Assembly (NCBI GenBank): GCA_003560495.1
Contig: PWLM01000046.1
Span: 32,326-96,325, forward strand
Source: Bacillus sp. (in: firmicutes)
GTDB lineage: Bacteria > Bacillota > Bacilli > Bacillales > Salisediminibacteriaceae
Reading direction: 5' to 3'
Length of the DNA stretch: 64,000 nucleotides
Shown one piece after another: positions 61,794 to 64,000 of the stretch. Position 1 is the stretch's first letter. Every line of letters starts with the position of its first letter. Under the pieces are notes generated by a model, which was not told the DNA's origin, searched no databases, and saw nothing but the letters and a program-made list of their open reading frames with translations. Both the position numbers and the translations under genes were made by a program.

Positions 61794-62885
61794 CTACTTG
61801 ATTCCCACCGCGGCAGGTTTCACGGTGCGGACAAAATCTGCAAGAATCCGCTGGTATTCCTTTACTGAATCCATGTACACCATTTCCTTTTCTCCGTGCC
61901 AGTCGTGGCCGGCAGGACCGAATTCCACCGAAGCTCCTCCGTATGGCGTGAAAAATTTGCCATCGTTGGAACCATGCTGTCCGTACAGGTTTGCTTTTTC
62001 AAGATCTGTTTCCTGAACCAGCGACCTGGACAAATCCTGCACATACGGGTTATGCTCTTCTGTCCGCACCGGAGCTCCAATGTCGTGCACGTAAATTTCC
62101 CCGTCCGTAATGCTTTCAATCTCCTTCACAATTTCCCGGGCATCCTGGTCCGGCAGATAACGTATATCCAGTGACATACTGCATTCCTTCGGTACTTTAT
62201 TATAAGTCCCTCCGCCATTTATTGCTGCCAGGTTGATCGATGGCTTTCCATAAACCGGCGGCGCTGTTGTTTCTGCAAATGGAAGCTTATATATCTTCTC
62301 ATACAGATCCATCGCTTTGTGAACCGCGTTTTTACCTTCCCAAGGTCTGCTGCCATGGGCGGAGGTTCCTTCAAATTCAATATCGAGCTGAAGTACTCCT
62401 TTTGATTGGATCGCAATACCGAAATTCGTGGGTTCACCACAGATAATAAAATCGCCGAGGTAACCCTGCTCAGTTAAATATTTCGTTCCCAGCGTCCCGC
62501 CTGTTTCTTCATCAGGAACGATTTGAAGCATAACGCGGCACGGAAGGCTCTCCTTCTGCAGATCGGCAACTGTTTCCATCATTGCTGCCGCCCCAGCCTT
62601 CATATCCACCGTGCCGCGTCCGTACATTTTACCGTCTTTTTTAAATGGAGTGAACTGGTGCTCCTCTCCGTCCACCACGTCCAGATGAGCATTAAAGACA
62701 ATAGTTTCTTCTCCACTGCCTATTTCACAGACGAGCATGCTGTATCCACTGTTTTCAAGCTTCTTTACTTCGAGGCCTCTCTGCTCGAGCCATTCTTTAG
62801 AAAAATCCATGATTTTATTGACACCTGATTTAGTAGAACTGTCAATCTTCACTAATTCCTCCAGTAAAGGAATCGGATTGACCAT
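61794..62885 (-). CDS. M20 family metallopeptidase (ArgE/DapE/CPG2-like)
   Basis: VFNAHLDVVDGEEHQFTPFKKDGKMYGRGTVDMKAGAAAMM...PDEETGGTLGTKYL. Confidence 0.9.
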   Translation of the reverse strand: MVNPIPLLEELVKIDSSTKSGVNKIMDFSKEWLEQRGLEVKKLENSGYSMLVCEIGSGEETIVFNAHLDVVDGEEHQFTPFKKDGKMYGRGTVDMKAGAAAMMETVADLQKESLPCRVMLQIVPDEETGGTLGTKYLTEQGYLGDFIICGEPTNFGIAIQSKGVLQLDIEFEGTSAHGSRPWEGKNAVHKAMDLYEKIYKLPFAETTAPPVYGKPSINLAAINGGGTYNKVPKECSMSLDIRYLPDQDAREIVKEIESITDGEIYVHDIGAPVRTEEHNPYVQDLSRSLVQETDLEKANLYGQHGSNDGKFFTPYGGASVEFGPAGHDWHGEKEMVYMDSVKEYQRILADFVRTVKPAAVGIK

Positions 62886-62984
62886 GATTAGCCTCCTTTT
62901 GTGTTCACTGATGTGTTTATTAGTGTGACTGCTAGTGTATTTTCACGCTGAATCGACATATTAAACGTCTATTCAGAAAGATTT

Positions 62985-64000
62985 TCAGAGGCTTTTTTCT
63001 ACTTTTTTTGCTTTGTTTTTATTGATCTGGGCGACAACGTCGTGCCGGGCAAACTCCAGATCATTTTCTTCTGTCAGCCATTCTTCTTTTACTTCCCTTC
63101 CTGCCACCAGGGCGAGTATGACGGAAGGGATGTCTGCCCCTGCTTCATGGGAAAAGCTGTATCCTCCCCCGATCCGTGGATTCATATCAATCACGTAATA
63201 TCCCGTTCCATCATAATAAACATCCGTGTTAATGTAGCCTGTATGGCCGAGATTTTCACCGATTTTCCGGCCGATTTCGAGCAGCGCCGGTTCGTTTACA
63301 GTAAGGCAGCGGTCTACATCGCCGCCCCTCATAGCCAGCTGCTTTCTGACGAACGTCGTAAGGTATTGACCGTTCAAATCATTAAAAACATCCAGGCTGA
63401 ATTTTTCGCCTTCCACTGTTTCCTGAAAAATAACATTATCTTCCGGTTTCTGATGAGCGGTTTCTCCAATGGACTCTTCTTTGATTTCGTTGACTGCAAA
63501 AGTATAGGCCGTTTCCAGCTCATCCAGAGAATGGGCGAAATGAATTCCAATGGAAGCCTGTCCGTTTCTTGGTTTAATAATAAAAGGAAGCGAGGCTTTC
63601 CCCCGCTGCACCGCTTCTTTTGCTTCCTCCAGGTCTATAAATGTACGCGGCACCTGTACCCCAAAGTTACCGAGATGCTTTTCATACTTTCCTTTATCCC
63701 GGATTATTTCTACAATATCAGGTGACGATGCGAAAACAGAAATACCCGCCCGGCTGAATTTCTCCTTATTTTCAGCCAGCTTTGAAATTTCCAGGTCATT
63801 AACCGGTACAATCCCGCGGACATCGTGGCTCCGGCAGATTGCCAGAATTTCATCCACATAGTCCGGGTCCGTGTGCTTTGGTATAACGTAACTTATATCC
63901 GCCTGCTGCAGAGATGGAGCATTGTATTCCGGATCTGCTGCAATAACTTCTCCTCTAATATCCAGCTTTTTGTAGGCTTCCTGAAAAAAACGTACAAAGT
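62985..64000 (-). CDS. ATP-grasp domain protein (PylC/CarB-like), partial
   Basis: PFIIKPRNGQASIGIHF...GYYVIDMNPRIGGGYSFSHEAGADIP; reverse-strand frame stays open from the listed start to the right edge (FVRFFQEAYKKLDIRGEVIAADPEYNAPSLQQADISYVIPKHTDPDYV...). Confidence 0.88.
   Translation of the reverse strand, partial: FVRFFQEAYKKLDIRGEVIAADPEYNAPSLQQADISYVIPKHTDPDYVDEILAICRSHDVRGIVPVNDLEISKLAENKEKFSRAGISVFASSPDIVEIIRDKGKYEKHLGNFGVQVPRTFIDLEEAKEAVQRGKASLPFIIKPRNGQASIGIHFAHSLDELETAYTFAVNEIKEESIGETAHQKPEDNVIFQETVEGEKFSLDVFNDLNGQYLTTFVRKQLAMRGGDVDRCLTVNEPALLEIGRKIGENLGHTGYINTDVYYDGTGYYVIDMNPRIGGGYSFSHEAGADIPSVILALVAGREVKEEWLTEENDLEFARHDVVAQINKNKAKKVEKSL

Overview
The window looks like chromosomal DNA of a Bacillaceae-type Firmicute. 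This is inferred from Bacillus-like synteny: tyrS, acuABC, ccpA, aroA(G)-CM, ytxJHG, ampS, murC, sftA/ytpT, ytpQ, ytoQ, ytoP, ytnP, trmB, ytmP, pulA, glgBCDAP, ytzE, rsuA-type, ytgP, ytfP. Most of it is ordinary housekeeping and glycogen metabolism sequence. The main unexplained signal is a family of non-coding dispersed elements, about 410 bp when intact. They have imperfect CAG...CTG terminal inverted repeats and are inserted at intrinsic-terminator stem-loops. Each of the three best copies (26.2 kb, 28.4 kb, 61.3 kb) is flanked by two near-identical copies of the local terminator hairpin (32-37 bp). The hairpin sequence differs at each locus, and the flanking differences mostly preserve base pairing. 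Decayed or truncated relatives lie next to terminators at about 1.88, 16.4, 28.82 and 44.87 kb, with a possible relic at 10.12 kb. A second interesting region is a roughly 3.1 kb scrap of foreign DNA (44.87-47.96 kb), bounded by a perfect 29-bp duplicate of one terminator. It carries a bacteriocin-like secreted precursor whose signal peptide is interrupted by TAA, a small membrane protein (possible immunity), a frameshifted DUF6094-like N6-adenine methyltransferase, and an ORF truncated exactly at the terminator copy. No rRNA, tRNA or CRISPR array was recognised; a T-box leader precedes tyrS. All assignments are by eye from sequence and motif recognition; no searches were run.
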